In this document: positions 23,376 through 33,649 of the stretch, piece by piece | Layout: every line of letters starts with the position of its first letter | How positions within the stretch are numbered: the first letter of the stretch is position 1 | Assembly: GCA_001692895.1 (NCBI GenBank) | Contig: KV748180.1 | Location: forward strand, 3,714,195 to 3,778,194 | DNA: 64,000 bases | Reading direction: 5' to 3' | Source: Cenococcum geophilum 1.58 | Lineage: Eukaryota; Ascomycota; Dothideomycetes; Gloniales; Gloniaceae | Notes under the pieces: generated by a model | Database searches by the model: none | Told to the model about the DNA's origin: nothing | The model's input: only the letters and a program-made list of their open reading frames with translations | Translations under genes and position numbers: made by a program

Positions 23376-25225
23376 TTATTCTCCAACCTCACGGTCTTCA
23401 TCCCAGTGTGCTAGGCTCTTCACAAAGCCCCAACGCCATGTTTTATGCCGGATTGTTTTCCCGAAGAAATACATGGGGATCGCGCACAGTATCACTCCTC
23501 CAGAAATTCCAGCCATCGCTCCGAATGCCCGGGAATAGCCTGACTCAGCAATCCAAGGGTTGGTGTAAAATGATAGGAGGAAGCCAAAAGCAGCTAAAGA
23601 GAAGATTAGGTATCTACGCCTGTAATATATAGGCACGACTTACACTTAAATGCTAGTTGAGTTACGGTAATCTCACCCGCTACAGGTCGGTACGAGTCGA
23701 TAGTATAGACCAAGGTTACATTTGTAGCTTGAACAATGCTAAATGTCACTGTAGCATATGATTAGCGCAAATTCCACCAAGGAGAAAAAGCGTACTTACA
23801 AAGACCTAAGCCAATCGTTGGAACTATCCAAGGCAGACCTTTACCAATTCCAACCCCATACAAGACCAAAGCCAAAGGCGCGGTGATGACACTAATGGCA
23901 ATAGCAGGAAGCCGCATCTCTGGCTCCCTGATTCCACCGTTTCTTCGGGTGAAGAAATCGGCCACAGAATCGGAGAATGCGCCGCCTAGGTAGATGGCAA
24001 TGAGGGAACCGATTATGGAAGCAATAAAACATAATCCTGATTGCCATGCCTTGAAACCGTAAGTTGACTGGAAGGCAGTGGCAAAGTTTGACGATATTGC
24101 CACAAGGAACCCTATAGTGACAGACATGACGAGCGTTGCCCAAAGCACGGGAGGGAGGCACAAAAGGATAACTGGACGGATGAATAACTTCCACAGAGAT
24201 TCTTGGGTGCATTTCGTGGTGAACACACGCAGGCTTTGAACGTAGGAACGTTTCACAGACTGTGGACCTTCGAGACTTTCTACTAGTTTTACGTCGTTCC
24301 TTTGTTTCAAGTCTTCTGGTACTTTCTCATTGACGTGAGGCTCGAATGCTGCTGCAGGTCCCGAAATAGAGTCTATTCGACTATAATTAGTCTCCGGAAA
24401 GGTAAAGACGATGAGAATGGTGGTAGCTCCAATCAATGCAACTGCTACCCAGTAGATCATGCGCCAATCATGCTTGATCGTGATCAAGCCAGCAATGATG
24501 ATTCCGCCACTAACACCTGCTGTCAGTGCCGCAGTATAAAGCCTAGACAAAGTCAGCACAATGGTATAGTGCGCCGACAATATCGACTTCTTACGCCATG
24601 ACCAGACCCCGCTCGTGCAAAAAGAATAGGTCAGCGATGGTCAGAGGAGCAAGACACTCAGCAGCACCACTAGCAAATCCCATAATTATTCTTGCTGCTA
24701 ACTCGCTTCCGTAGGACGTGGCGCCGCCGGCCCAAGCAGCAACAGCAGTGTATAAAATGAAAGCAGAGACGTATGCCGGCCGACGACCATATTTGACGAT
24801 TACTGGCATCCAAACAAGATTTCCCATGCCCTGTAATAAGGCGGTAGTTGTAAAGAAGTAGGCGACATGGGCAATCTTTGAAGCGAAATCCAACCCAGGC
24901 GGGCCTTCAAATGTTATTGTTACGTCTACAATCGCGACAGTAGGTCCAGCGGCCAGGAAGTTGGAGAAAAAGATAGCGAAACAGACTAGAGTAGCAATAT
25001 AGTACCTATACGGTGTGGCCCTGCACAATGTAAGAGCGTCTCCTACAAAAAATATGTTTAAAGGGTGATATCGCGTACTCACCAGTTGAGCGGGTCATTG
25101 GGATCATCTGAAGGAGTAGGAACCAAAATGATCTCGTTTGTCTGATGATGCCGTAGTCGAAGGCTACCCAAAGTACCCAGCTTCCCAGCATCAGACGCGT
25201 CCCGTTCTGTTGTCTTCTTCACCAT
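23376..25225 (-). CDS. MFS transporter (DHA1-like), intact five-exon gene
   Basis: The coding exons on the minus strand are 25083-25225, 24595-25020, 23800-24542, 23644-23748 and 23376-23593: 1635 nt, 544 aa, no stop. All four introns (62, 52, 51 and 50 nt) have GT...AG ends with GTRAG donors. The N-terminus is hydrophilic and holds the fungal DHA1-type motif ILVPTPSDDPNDPLNW (residues ~34-48). Twelve membrane segments are expected; YYIATLVCFAIFF is the first. KYGRRPAY is the loop 2-3 motif A, and WRMIYWVAVALIGATTILI is TM6 before a long central loop with charged residues. The C-terminus ends HWDEDREVGE. Such plasma-membrane proton antiporters export drugs or metabolites; the substrate cannot be told. 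It is surrounded by dead repeats and shows no RIP damage, so it is either single-copy and selected or recently placed. Confidence 0.92.
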
Positions 25226-25823
25226 TTTGCTGATTGAAAGCCCTATATCAACAGCTGACGCATCTGCGGGGGGTTAAGGACGGACTGGAGGAATAGGCGA
25301 CGGGATGCAATGACATTTAAAGATCACCGCGTCGACTGGCTAACAACAGGCAGGGATGGTCAATATAGTGTCGTTGGACAATTTAATAGATGCATCGCAA
25401 CCAGCAAAATACGAACGGTATACGGACAGGGATGGAGTGGGCACCCGAGCGGCTGATTCATGAAAGTACCGGAAGAGCGCTAGTGCAGCGGCGTTAGAGA
25501 CCGAAAGCGGTTCGCAGTGCGGGACCCCATGGGTATTGACTCATTCTCGGGAGCATCTTCAAGCCATCTTGGGTTGCTGGCGGAGATTATGGTCTCTGCG
25601 TGTACCCGTTGTCGAAATATTCCTCGTCAAGAGTGGTCAAATAGGGTGGACATGACACATGGGGCTGCGTGGCGGCAGCATGGCTTTTTGCGTCTACCCG
25701 GTCTGTCCGGTGCAGCTATCTCCAATAATGCGTCCACCACGCGTCGACAGTGTGCAAAAACCACCTAAATTCAATGCTGTGCGGGCGGGGCTCGCTTAAT
25801 TGAATTTTCGCAATTAGTCGTTT
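25226..25823 (-). promoter_or_regulatory. Upstream region of the MFS transporter
   Basis: About 600 bp of normal-composition, non-coding sequence precede the ATG at 25225. I chose this ATG because it opens the frame that runs into the DPNDPLNW motif. A TTTAAAT stretch lies about 90 bp upstream. A CGG...CCG pair (25450-25470) is only a weak candidate for a zinc-cluster regulator site. The plus-strand frame at 25517-25768 has no recognisable motif and I do not call it a gene. Confidence 0.4.
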
Positions 25824-26002
25824 ACGTTATCTCATAAATCCGACGCTTCGCAGAAGATTCAGGTGACTTAGGGCAACGCACGGGCTGCATACTAACTCCT
25901 GCGAACTCCTAGACCAATCAGAACCGTGAACTAGTTTCAGCCCCCTGCGTACCCCCTGTCACCAGCAAATCTTCTGCGAAGTGTCTAAGAGCTTATAGGC
26001 GT
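25824..26002. mobile_element. MITE 2 (family with CTCTTAGAC / CGTTATCTCA ends)
   Basis: The strong inner inverted repeat is CGCTTCGCAGAAGATT at 25844 and its inverse at 25968-25983. The outer ends are ACGTTATCTCA (left) and, inverted, ACGCCTATAAGCTCTTAGAC (right, to 26002). The same pair of outer ends recurs in MITEs 3 and 5 and partly in MITE 4. No protein is encoded. It is not RIP-mutated. Confidence 0.7.
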
Positions 26003-26220
26003 CGTTTTGGTATAAACTGAATGTTTTAAAAATCGAATTTTGTATATTTCTACGAGCGACATCCTAACCGCGAGATTTATTATATATTTTATTGATGCAA
26101 TAGATTCTTTAGGTAATTGTATCTCCATTTATATAAATTATACCCCCCTACTAGGAATACTAAGGGGCGAGATATATCGTCGTAGAACGTAAGTTAGATT
26201 TCTAAAATGAATGTTTAACT
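26003..26220. other. AT-rich spacer, nothing recognised
   Basis: About 220 bp of AT-rich sequence between MITE 2 and the 166-bp satellite. I saw no gene, terminal repeat or duplication in it. Confidence 0.4.
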
Positions 26221-26740
26221 AAAACCAACCGACTACCTATATCCAACTTCTTATAAAATAGAGCTACAATATTTCTATAATATGGAGAGAAGACAAAGGG
26301 CTTTCAGCTCGTACTATTTTAGAGATAATTAGATATAGGGAAGTATATAAGGTATGGCAGTGAGGCAGTAGGGCGAGATTGCGATTAAAACTAACTAACT
26401 ACCTATATCTAACTTCTCGTAGAATAGAGCTACGATATCGCCATAATATAGAGGCGATAGAGAAGAAAAAGGGCTTTTAGCTTGTAGTATTTTTAGAGAT
26501 AATTAGACGTAGAGAAGTATATAAGGTATAGTAGTAAAGCAAGATTGCGACCGATGAGACGAAAATGCAACTGACGAAAATACAACCGACGAAAATACGA
26601 CCAACGAAAATGTGACCAACGACCGACTGCCTATATCTAATATTTTATATAATAGATAGAGAAACTAAAGAGCTCCTGCCTTATAGTATTTTTATAATAA
26701 TTAGATGTTATAAAAGGGTTAAGATACAGCGTTGTAAACG
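26221..26740. repeat. Tandem satellite (~166-bp unit) with a 15-bp sub-array
   Basis: Unit 1 (26221-26386) and unit 2 (26387-~26553) align along their length, both starting AAAACYAACYRACTACCTAT. A 15-bp array GACGAAAATRCAACY (about four copies, 26558-26617) follows, then a partial third unit (26614-26740). It has no coding potential. Confidence 0.85.
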
Positions 26741-26784
26741 AAGAGTTGTCGCCTAGTAAGAAACTTTAAGTTTGTATACAAAGG

Positions 26785-26947
26785 GCGCCCATAAGCTCTC
26801 AGACTCTTACTCTTGGGGAGAATTCCTCTCGGTGTGATCTGATTGGTCCAGAGTCCACAGGACTAGGGTAAAGTCCACAAGCGTAGCGCTAGTCCTTCCA
26901 CGTCGTAGCGCAGTTTCTCCCCGGGAGTCTGATTTGTGAGATAACGT
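26785..26947. mobile_element. MITE 3 (same end family as MITE 2)
   Basis: The left end is GCGCCCATAAGCTCTCAGAC. The right end, read inverted, is ACGTTATCTCACAAATCAGA. The inner arms share CAGACTC...GGGGAGAA. The internal sequence differs from MITE 2 but both carry an ATTGGTC/GACCAAT core. Confidence 0.65.
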
Positions 26948-27165
26948 TTACGAAACAAACTGGAATCCTTGGCATGCAGATCCCCAAATTTTGCACCCAA
27001 CCTTACGTGTAAAACCGTGAGATAGCCCATTCCCACGTTAAACGCGCCTTATTATCCCCACCGCCAGTCAGTAAGTTAAAGCCGACGTCGCCCTGCTATT
27101 TGACCTATCTTGACGCGTTTCCTAGTGTTGTAGTGCCTCGTATTAACCCTGCTCGTTGCGCGGAT
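26948..27165. mobile_element. Half of the foldback element (right arm only)
   Basis: This matches the right arm and loop of the palindromic element at 55843-56230 (shared GTTAAACGCGCCTTATTAT and CGCGTTTCCTAGTGTTGTAG), but the left arm is missing and MITE 3 occupies that side. This copy is far less RIP-mutated than the one at 56 kb. Confidence 0.75.
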
Positions 27166-27169
27166 ATCC

Positions 27170-27684
27170 CTTGGTATTGACTGCCCGGCTGATCCTCGGT
27201 CAGCCGAAAAATCACGTGTTCAGCCAGCCACCTGGGTCAGATTCGAGGATCTCCACAGCGCCACTAGCGCCAAGCTGAGGAGATTCGCGTATCTAGGGCC
27301 ACCCGCTGATTGAGCCGCTGATTGACCCCGACCGTAGGGTAATTAGGGGCATTAGGGCCCCAAGTGTATATAAAAAAGTCCTCCCTACCTAATCCTTGAT
27401 CGCGGCAGCACGTCTGCTATTATACCTACTATATAGGATGGCGCTGACTAACCGCGTAGAGATTAATATCGCTAATAATGCCGAATTACGCGCTAACGCG
27501 CAGCATGTCCTCGCCCTTACGTGCCGCAAGGCCTAAGAATATGTTTTTAACGTACGATCTAAAGCAGAAGGAGTTTAAGGTAATACCCCCCCTCTCCTAA
27601 AAGTATCGCGGCCCGTAACTAACGCGTTGTCTGGCCCTAGGCCTTCTATAAACGGAAGCAGTACTATAACAGCAATACTATTAT
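27170..27684 (+). mobile_element. Crypton 1, 5' part (interrupted by G1)
   Basis: This segment is the lightly mutated counterpart of 40505-41018, the 5' region of Crypton 2. A TATA-like TATATAAAAAAG lies near 27370, and an ATG at 27438 opens a frame (MALTNRVEINIANNAELRAN) that is mostly readable until G1 interrupts it at 27685. The element resumes at 38116. Cryptons transpose with a tyrosine recombinase and lack terminal inverted repeats. Confidence 0.75.
27680..27684. repeat. TSD of G1, left copy (ATTAT)
   Basis: ATTAT precedes the 5' LTR and recurs at 38111-38115 after the 3' LTR. The intact site ATTATAAAGGATAAG is seen in Crypton 2 at about 41021. Confidence 0.9.
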
Positions 27685-28109
27685 TGTTACGGACGCTTTA
27701 AGTACGATGTTACGACTACTTAGAGAGGAGTCGGAGGAAGCTAGTTGGTTGATATAAGCACGGTCTAGGATAGAACCCGTGGAACCATGTGACGAGGAAT
27801 GGTAAGTAGAGTCACGTGATGTAATCTGTATGATCTGTGTGATCTGCGAGATCTATAATAAAGCGAACAGAGTAGATAGAGTAGATAGAGTAATGACTTT
27901 CTTAGGAGTACAGTTATATATTTAAGGACCCACAGTCCCACCTAGATAGTTCCTTTCTTGTAGTAATTCTTAAAATATAATTGGAGTTAATCTATTAGGC
28001 AACCACTCTACTAGTTATTATTACGTTATTAACTACTATCTTTATATTTCCTATATACCTAGCCTATTAATAGAACCTATTGTAGTTCCTGCTATAAGGT
28101 TCCGTTATA
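27685..28109 (+). repeat. G1 5' LTR
   Basis: 425 bp, nearly colinear with the 3' LTR. It includes short repeats of the type ATCTGTATGATCTGTGTG and GAGTAGATAGAGTAGATA. Its first ~270 bp are less mutated than the same part of the 3' LTR. Confidence 0.9.
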
Positions 28110-28686
28110 TAATTACTACCTAGTTACGGTATTAAATATAAAAAGTTAAATAATATGCCACTAAAAGCAGCCACTATAACGCCATTAATAGCGGCAACTA
28201 CTTTAAGGTTAGGGGGTAATACTAATATAGTAGATACTAACTCGCAATAACCTATAACGGTAGGATAATTATAAGAAATAGTGGATTAATTAATAGAAAA
28301 TAATATAGTACTTAAGAATAGACTTAATAAAATTAGAGTAGTAAAGGTTAAGTTACTATTAATTAAACAATTCTTAGGAGAAAGATTAAAGCTTAAAGGA
28401 TTTCTAACGTAAATGCATTTTAAAGTCATGCAAGAAGGGGCTAAGTTAGCCACGATAATGGACCAGATAGCCTATATAGGACTATTCCTAACGGGTTAGG
28501 CACTTAAATAGTTTAAACCCTACTTAATAAAAATATAGACTAACGGAATAACTACTGCCAATTAAGAGGTACGATTTATGTTTTCTAGTTAGGTAGGATT
28601 TGCGGAATAATTAATATAGATATTTAGGGACCTAGAAGCAATAACTATAGTAAAGAGAAAGCTTTAGGACCTAATATAGTAAACTT

Positions 28687-28700
28687 TAGTAATTAAGTAT
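28687..28700. repeat. TSD of LINE D, left copy
   Basis: TAGTAATTAAGTAT is repeated at 31061-31074. Confidence 0.9.
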
Positions 28701-31060
28701 TATTAATTCTATTTATCGCCCGATTCGGTCCCTTTTTAGGTCCATATAGGCTTCTACCTTCTATATATAGGAAAAACCCCCTAGGGGGGAAAACCTAGGT
28801 ATATCCTTTCAGCTAGTCTTACGCGCTCCGCCTTCGCCTCGCCTGTGTACCTTTATATAATGTCTACCTTATGTACTATGCTTCTAAGGTGTCTTAAAAG
28901 ATCTAGGGGGTAGTAGGAGGGTTTAGTGATTCGCCAGCGTGCCGCCTTTAACTAGGTAGGGGGTGTCCAGTCTCTAAGGGACTAAAAGGGGGCGTATCCT
29001 TTAGTGTCCTCCTGCTAAATCTCATTTACTATCTAGAACTACTAAAGGACTCCTTAGCTTATAAGCCATTGTGCTACTATATATAGACCCCTACTTATAG
29101 AGAGCATTTAGGTAATATCATTTATGCCTACTCTAGCGAACAACTAGTCTCTTATAGTGCGTTGGTTGCAGAAAAGTAGTATATAGCGTACTAACTATAT
29201 AGGCTATCCGCACGTATAGTGTGGCGTAATATTTAGGACATAGATACTTACTAGCTATGTATTTAGCCCTAGGACCTCTATCCTTAATAGGAAGGCGGCC
29301 GTAAATTCTACCTTCGTCTATCCTTTATATAGGGGGAGAGTTAGTATTATCCATGGGGTGATCTATATAGCTACCCTCTGTGTTTTTACTACCTTCTTCT
29401 ATCGTTAGTTCCACTTAATATCTGCCTATCTTACGATGCATATAGTAAATCTCCACTTATACTAGTGGCCTCCTATCCTCTACTGCCGTAGTAGCGCTCC
29501 GCTGGCGTGGCGCTGGGTCTCCACTTAGTGTTATAGTAGCTCCCGTATTTTCTGTTCTTTCTCTACCGTATATAGGCGGAGGGCTTCCTAGCTTATAAGC
29601 TTGGGCGCATTGCCCCTCTAGGGGGCCCTTACTCCTCATATACGATTAAGTATTTAGTATATATCCTTCTCCACTGGGTGGTCTTATACTATAGCTGCTC
29701 TCTATATAGCAATTATGTCTATATATATATCTAGTGGAGGTACTACTACTTCGCGTTCTAGCGCGGCACATAGTGTCCTCTTATAGGCCCCTGTAATTCT
29801 ACATAGGCATTAGTTTTATAGTTTAACTAGTGGCTCTAGGGAGCTTTTTGCTAGTGGCTTGCCTTTTAGGTCCACGCCCCAGATCTAGGCGCCGTATAGC
29901 ATTGTTGGCCTTACTACAGCTGTGTATAGTAGTCGTATGCGTCTAAATAAGGGTCCCCAGGTCAAGGCTGCGATACGCGATATCGCTGCGCCAGGATATA
30001 TTTGCATTGCAGAGCTACAAGAGTTACATACAAAGCAGAGTTGCGGAGGCCCTCTTGCCAGGGCCCTCTACCATAGTTTTCCACTTCGGACGCCCACACG
30101 CCTATCTGCTTCCACAGCAGCCAGCCAACCAAAACCAGCCACTGCCTATATGCACCTGATTTGCTCTATAAGCCTATCCTTACAGCCTACCCCTGCCTAA
30201 ATAGACCAATACGCACGTCCGTCCTTTCGGGCTATACAAACAGTGGTATTAATAAGGTGTTAATCCTTCCTCTAAAATAGGTCCACTAGGAGTCAGAGCC
30301 CAGTAAAGGGGTAAGGTTCCTAGAGTCGTCCGTTGCTGCCATTATATACCACGCCCTACAGCTGTCGCTGCTTCGCGTTACCTATAACGCTCTCGCAACA
30401 ATAGGCCGACCGTATCTTACAGGCGTAGGCCCATAATAACTCAACGCCGCGCAGCTATCGTCCCTCAGCCACCTACTAACCAAACTTATTGTCCTCCCAT
30501 CTTAACCAACACCTGCATCTAAGTCCGTTCTAGCCTATCCCGTAGGTCTATTCTAGGTCCATTCTAAGTCCGTTCCGTAGGATTAACGTCATAGGATTAA
30601 CGTCGCCTCGTCGACAGGTAGATTAACGTCGCTAAATATGGTTGACGGTGTTAAGATTCTTCCTGTACCCTTGCTGCCGTAGCAGTCTTAGAGCGGAACA
30701 AGTACAGAGGTGCCCTATCGTCCCCTTAGACCTATTGCTTCTGCCAGCAAGTATAAGCGCTGGCTTATGGCCCTAGATCGGTCGTCTAGGTAGAGAGACG
30801 TCGGGTAGTTTTTAAAACGACTCCTCTGTTCTTCTATGGTGTTTTTTAAGTCTTAGCACGCCAAGACCCGCGAAAACTCTGCTGTTCTGATGGCGTCAAG
30901 GACTAAGCATTCGAAAGCGCCCTCTAGCCACGACGTAACGCCGCTGCATCAGTAACAGACGAGATCCTCACTCTCAGCTTGACCGTACGGACAAGATGAG
31001 ACGGAAAAGAACCCCCATAGGACAGTATGGGTCGGATCTCGATTTTGGTGTTCTTTCTCT
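28701..31060 (-). mobile_element. LINE D: chimeric LINE insertion inside G1 gag
   Basis: The 3' part (28701-~29985, minus strand) matches the LINE A 3' end, including the terminal ATTCGGTCCC segment and the ORF2 C-terminus (RLLYTAVVRPTMLYGAQIWG near 29900). The 5' part (~29990-31060) has no counterpart in LINE A. It has normal composition and contains no frame I recognise. One 14-bp TSD brackets both parts, so they arrived together. Confidence 0.85.
28750..29985 (-). pseudogene. LINE D ORF2 C-terminal fragment
   Basis: A minus-strand LINE ORF2 C-terminal region starts abruptly at ~29985 (GPLFRRIRLLYTAVVRPTML, then LQNQCLRRITGAYKRT). It is less stop-ridden than the same stretch in LINE A. It has no endonuclease and no polymerase active site, so it cannot mobilise itself. 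Confidence 0.7.
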
Positions 31061-33649
31061 TAGTAATTAAGTATATAATATAGTTTTAAATACTTATAAT
31101 ATAGGTTAAATGGAATAATAAGGCGCTTATGGCATAGTATAAATAAGGACTTAAGGCTAAAGTCTAAGACGTAATTATTTTAATAGAAGATGTGGATACT
31201 CTAAGGGAATTAATAGATTAAGCGATTAAAATCGATAATAGGATCTTCTAAAGGGAATAGGCTAAGAAGGGCTAGGATAGAATTCTATAGTTATATAAGA
31301 TGTAGAGTATATAACGACCAAAGCTAAGTTAAAAACTATAGTATAGCGCAGAACTAATAGACCTAAGTAGTACTAAAGAAGCCTATAAGAGATAGAGTAA
31401 GAAACTATAGAAACCTAGAGGTTAAGGATCTAGTAATTATAGGACTAAGGAGTAAAGGCTAAACTAGGGATCTTAATAGTAGAAGACGTTTAGGCGGACT
31501 CTATAATAAAGTTAATAATTTAGAGATAGAGCTTATATAAATTGTAGAAAATAGGGTTACTTTGCAAGGGATTATAAAGATGGTTAGAGTTATTATATAA
31601 TAAAGGGAACTAGACTAATAGTATGTAATATACACGTATAGAGGGATAATAGTATACTACAAGGAACAAAAAAATGTTTAATTAGAAGTTTTATGTTTTG
31701 TTATAATAACGTATACCAAATTTATAAAGATGCTAAGTATGGTGTAAGCTATTGGCTATAAGAGCTAGAGTTAAGAGAACTTAAAGGAACTATAGAGTTA
31801 GACGAAGAATAAGATTAACTCTATAAGCTAGATTAAGATATTATAGCAATATACGGATAAAAATTAGTAATAATAATAATAGAGTTAAAGTACTTATTAA
31901 TTAACAGTNATAAGGNNANNAAAGNAACTAACTAGGGGTATCTAAACCTTAATAAAGCAATAGAAGTAGAGACTGAGACCGCTATAGAGCAAGGTTTAGT
32001 AACGGGCATTATAACACTATTAGATACAGCATCCATCGCTTTATAAGACGGAAGGAGTAATATTTAGAGATAATTAAGCAAGTAGACGACTGCTAGTGCT
32101 AGCTTACTACTTAATAAAGGTAAAAGGCTAAAGGCTTAAGATTCTTATAAAGAGATAAGAGACAACTAAGATTCTTAAGATGAAATAAGGTAAGCTTAAA
32201 GACCTATAATGGACAATAACCGATGGAGTAGAGCAGTAGCTTAGTTTAAGGACATATAAATAAGCTCGGGATAAGCGTTCCTAATGGTATAAGATTCTTA
32301 AGATAAGATAAGTAAGATCTAGGACTCTTAAGATAAGATAAGGACACTAGTAAAGACTAGTTGGACTAAGGCTAGAGCTAAGCTTAAGTTAGAAGCAAGC
32401 TTAGGATTAAAGAATCTAAGGGATTAAGAATTCGGAGTACGAATTAGAACACCTATAAGTAAGAGGTAAGAAGCTTCTTTATAAATTAGAGAATCTATAA
32501 TATAAATAGCAGTTAAACTGGAAGACAGATATATAAACCCAGACGACTTACTAGGGGAACCTAGTGTTTAGCCTAAAGATTAAAAAGTTAATACTAAGAT
32601 TAAGAAGCACGGAGACTTTAAGGATTTACTTATAAGACGCGACTTAAAGGAAACCATAGAGGAATTTAGAGTAAGAATTACCTTATAGTAAGAACAGAAA
32701 CTAGACAAGAGATCTAGCACATTAGGATGTATAAGGGATAGAGCGCTAGTATAAAGGATTACTAATAGGCCTAGAGTAGGCATACTAAGAGCTAAGTGGC
32801 TTACTAAATTGGAACAAGAAGAGGATTTAGGGATTCCTATTAGGTTCGAAGAACGATATACTAAAGGCTATTATAACGCAGTAATAAAGAGATATTTCCT
32901 TACGGACGAGCCGTATACACTTAAGCAGCTATACTAAAAGTGGTATAGACAACAACATAATAATAAGTGGGAGGATTTCTATATATAGTTAGACGAAAAA
33001 GTTATCTAAGACCACCTAATTATAGAGAAGGCTATAACTTACATTAAGGGGGCCTTAATTATAACATTAAAGGATCTAGAGAAGCAATTAGAGGACTAGA
33101 GAAGCAAGAGGCGAATCTTAGTACCTGCGAACGAAGTTATAACGCTTAGATTAATATAAAAGAGGTTTAAACTTAAGGATGAGGATAAGCTAAGAGTTAA
33201 CCTAAGACATTAAGCATATCACACATTGTTATAGATAGCATACGTAGATAATATATGCAATATATATAGAAAACTAAAAGATAAAAATCGGAAGTATCTA
33301 ATAAGGATATATTAGATAACGGATAAGGCGAAATATTAAAACGCTAAGTATATATATAGTTAGCACCCAGTAGAAGTTTAAGAATAAGGGGACTTAATAC
33401 TTTAACTAGGAAGATTCCTTACGGAAGAATGCCTAGACGGACGACAATAGTAGGAATGTCTAGAGAATACCTATCTATAGTATATTAAAGACAAAAAACG
33501 AACTAAGTATTGGCCTAAGTTAGACTAAGTATAAATAGGATCTAGTAGCTAGTAGTTAGGAAAAGTAGAGGCCTATGGGACTAGAGGGAGCTAGTAGTAG
33601 AGCCTTAGACCCTTAAAGGAATTTAAGGACGATACTTAAATTTATAAGT

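Larger units (their letters stand above)
28145..31900 (+). pseudogene. G1 gag, split by LINE D, degraded
   Basis: The plus-strand frame begins near 28155 (MPLKAATITP) and shows a Gypsy capsid segment (KGFLTQMHFKVMQEGAKLAT, then MDQIAYIGLFLTG). After LINE D and one TSD copy are removed it continues through YKQGLKAKVQDVIILIED and LIDQAIKIDNRI. A CCHC knuckle follows near 31545-31590 (CRKQGYFARDYKDG, with two positions changed to Tyr). It is a dead copy. Confidence 0.8.

Noticed and set aside
23186-23632. Plus-strand frame of 148 codons over the transporter 3' end
   Set aside because: It overlaps exons 4-5 of the transporter in antisense and has no recognisable domain.
23892-24601. Other frames across transporter exon 3
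   Set aside because: Shadows of the MFS coding exon; the exon frame shows the family motifs.
25517-25768. Plus-strand frame of 83 codons upstream of the transporter
   Set aside because: No motif, no homology I recognise and no splice context; more likely promoter sequence.
26221-26740. Possible CRISPR-like array
   Set aside because: The units are adjacent tandem repeats without unique spacers, and the genome is eukaryotic.
27370-27430. Host promoter and gene start
   Set aside because: The TATA-like box and following ATG belong to the Crypton, since the same segment recurs at 40700-40770 in Crypton 2.
29922-30200. Plus-strand frame of 92 codons in the LINE D 5' segment
   Set aside because: It starts inside the antisense of LINE ORF2 and crosses the chimera junction, so it cannot be an inherited gene.
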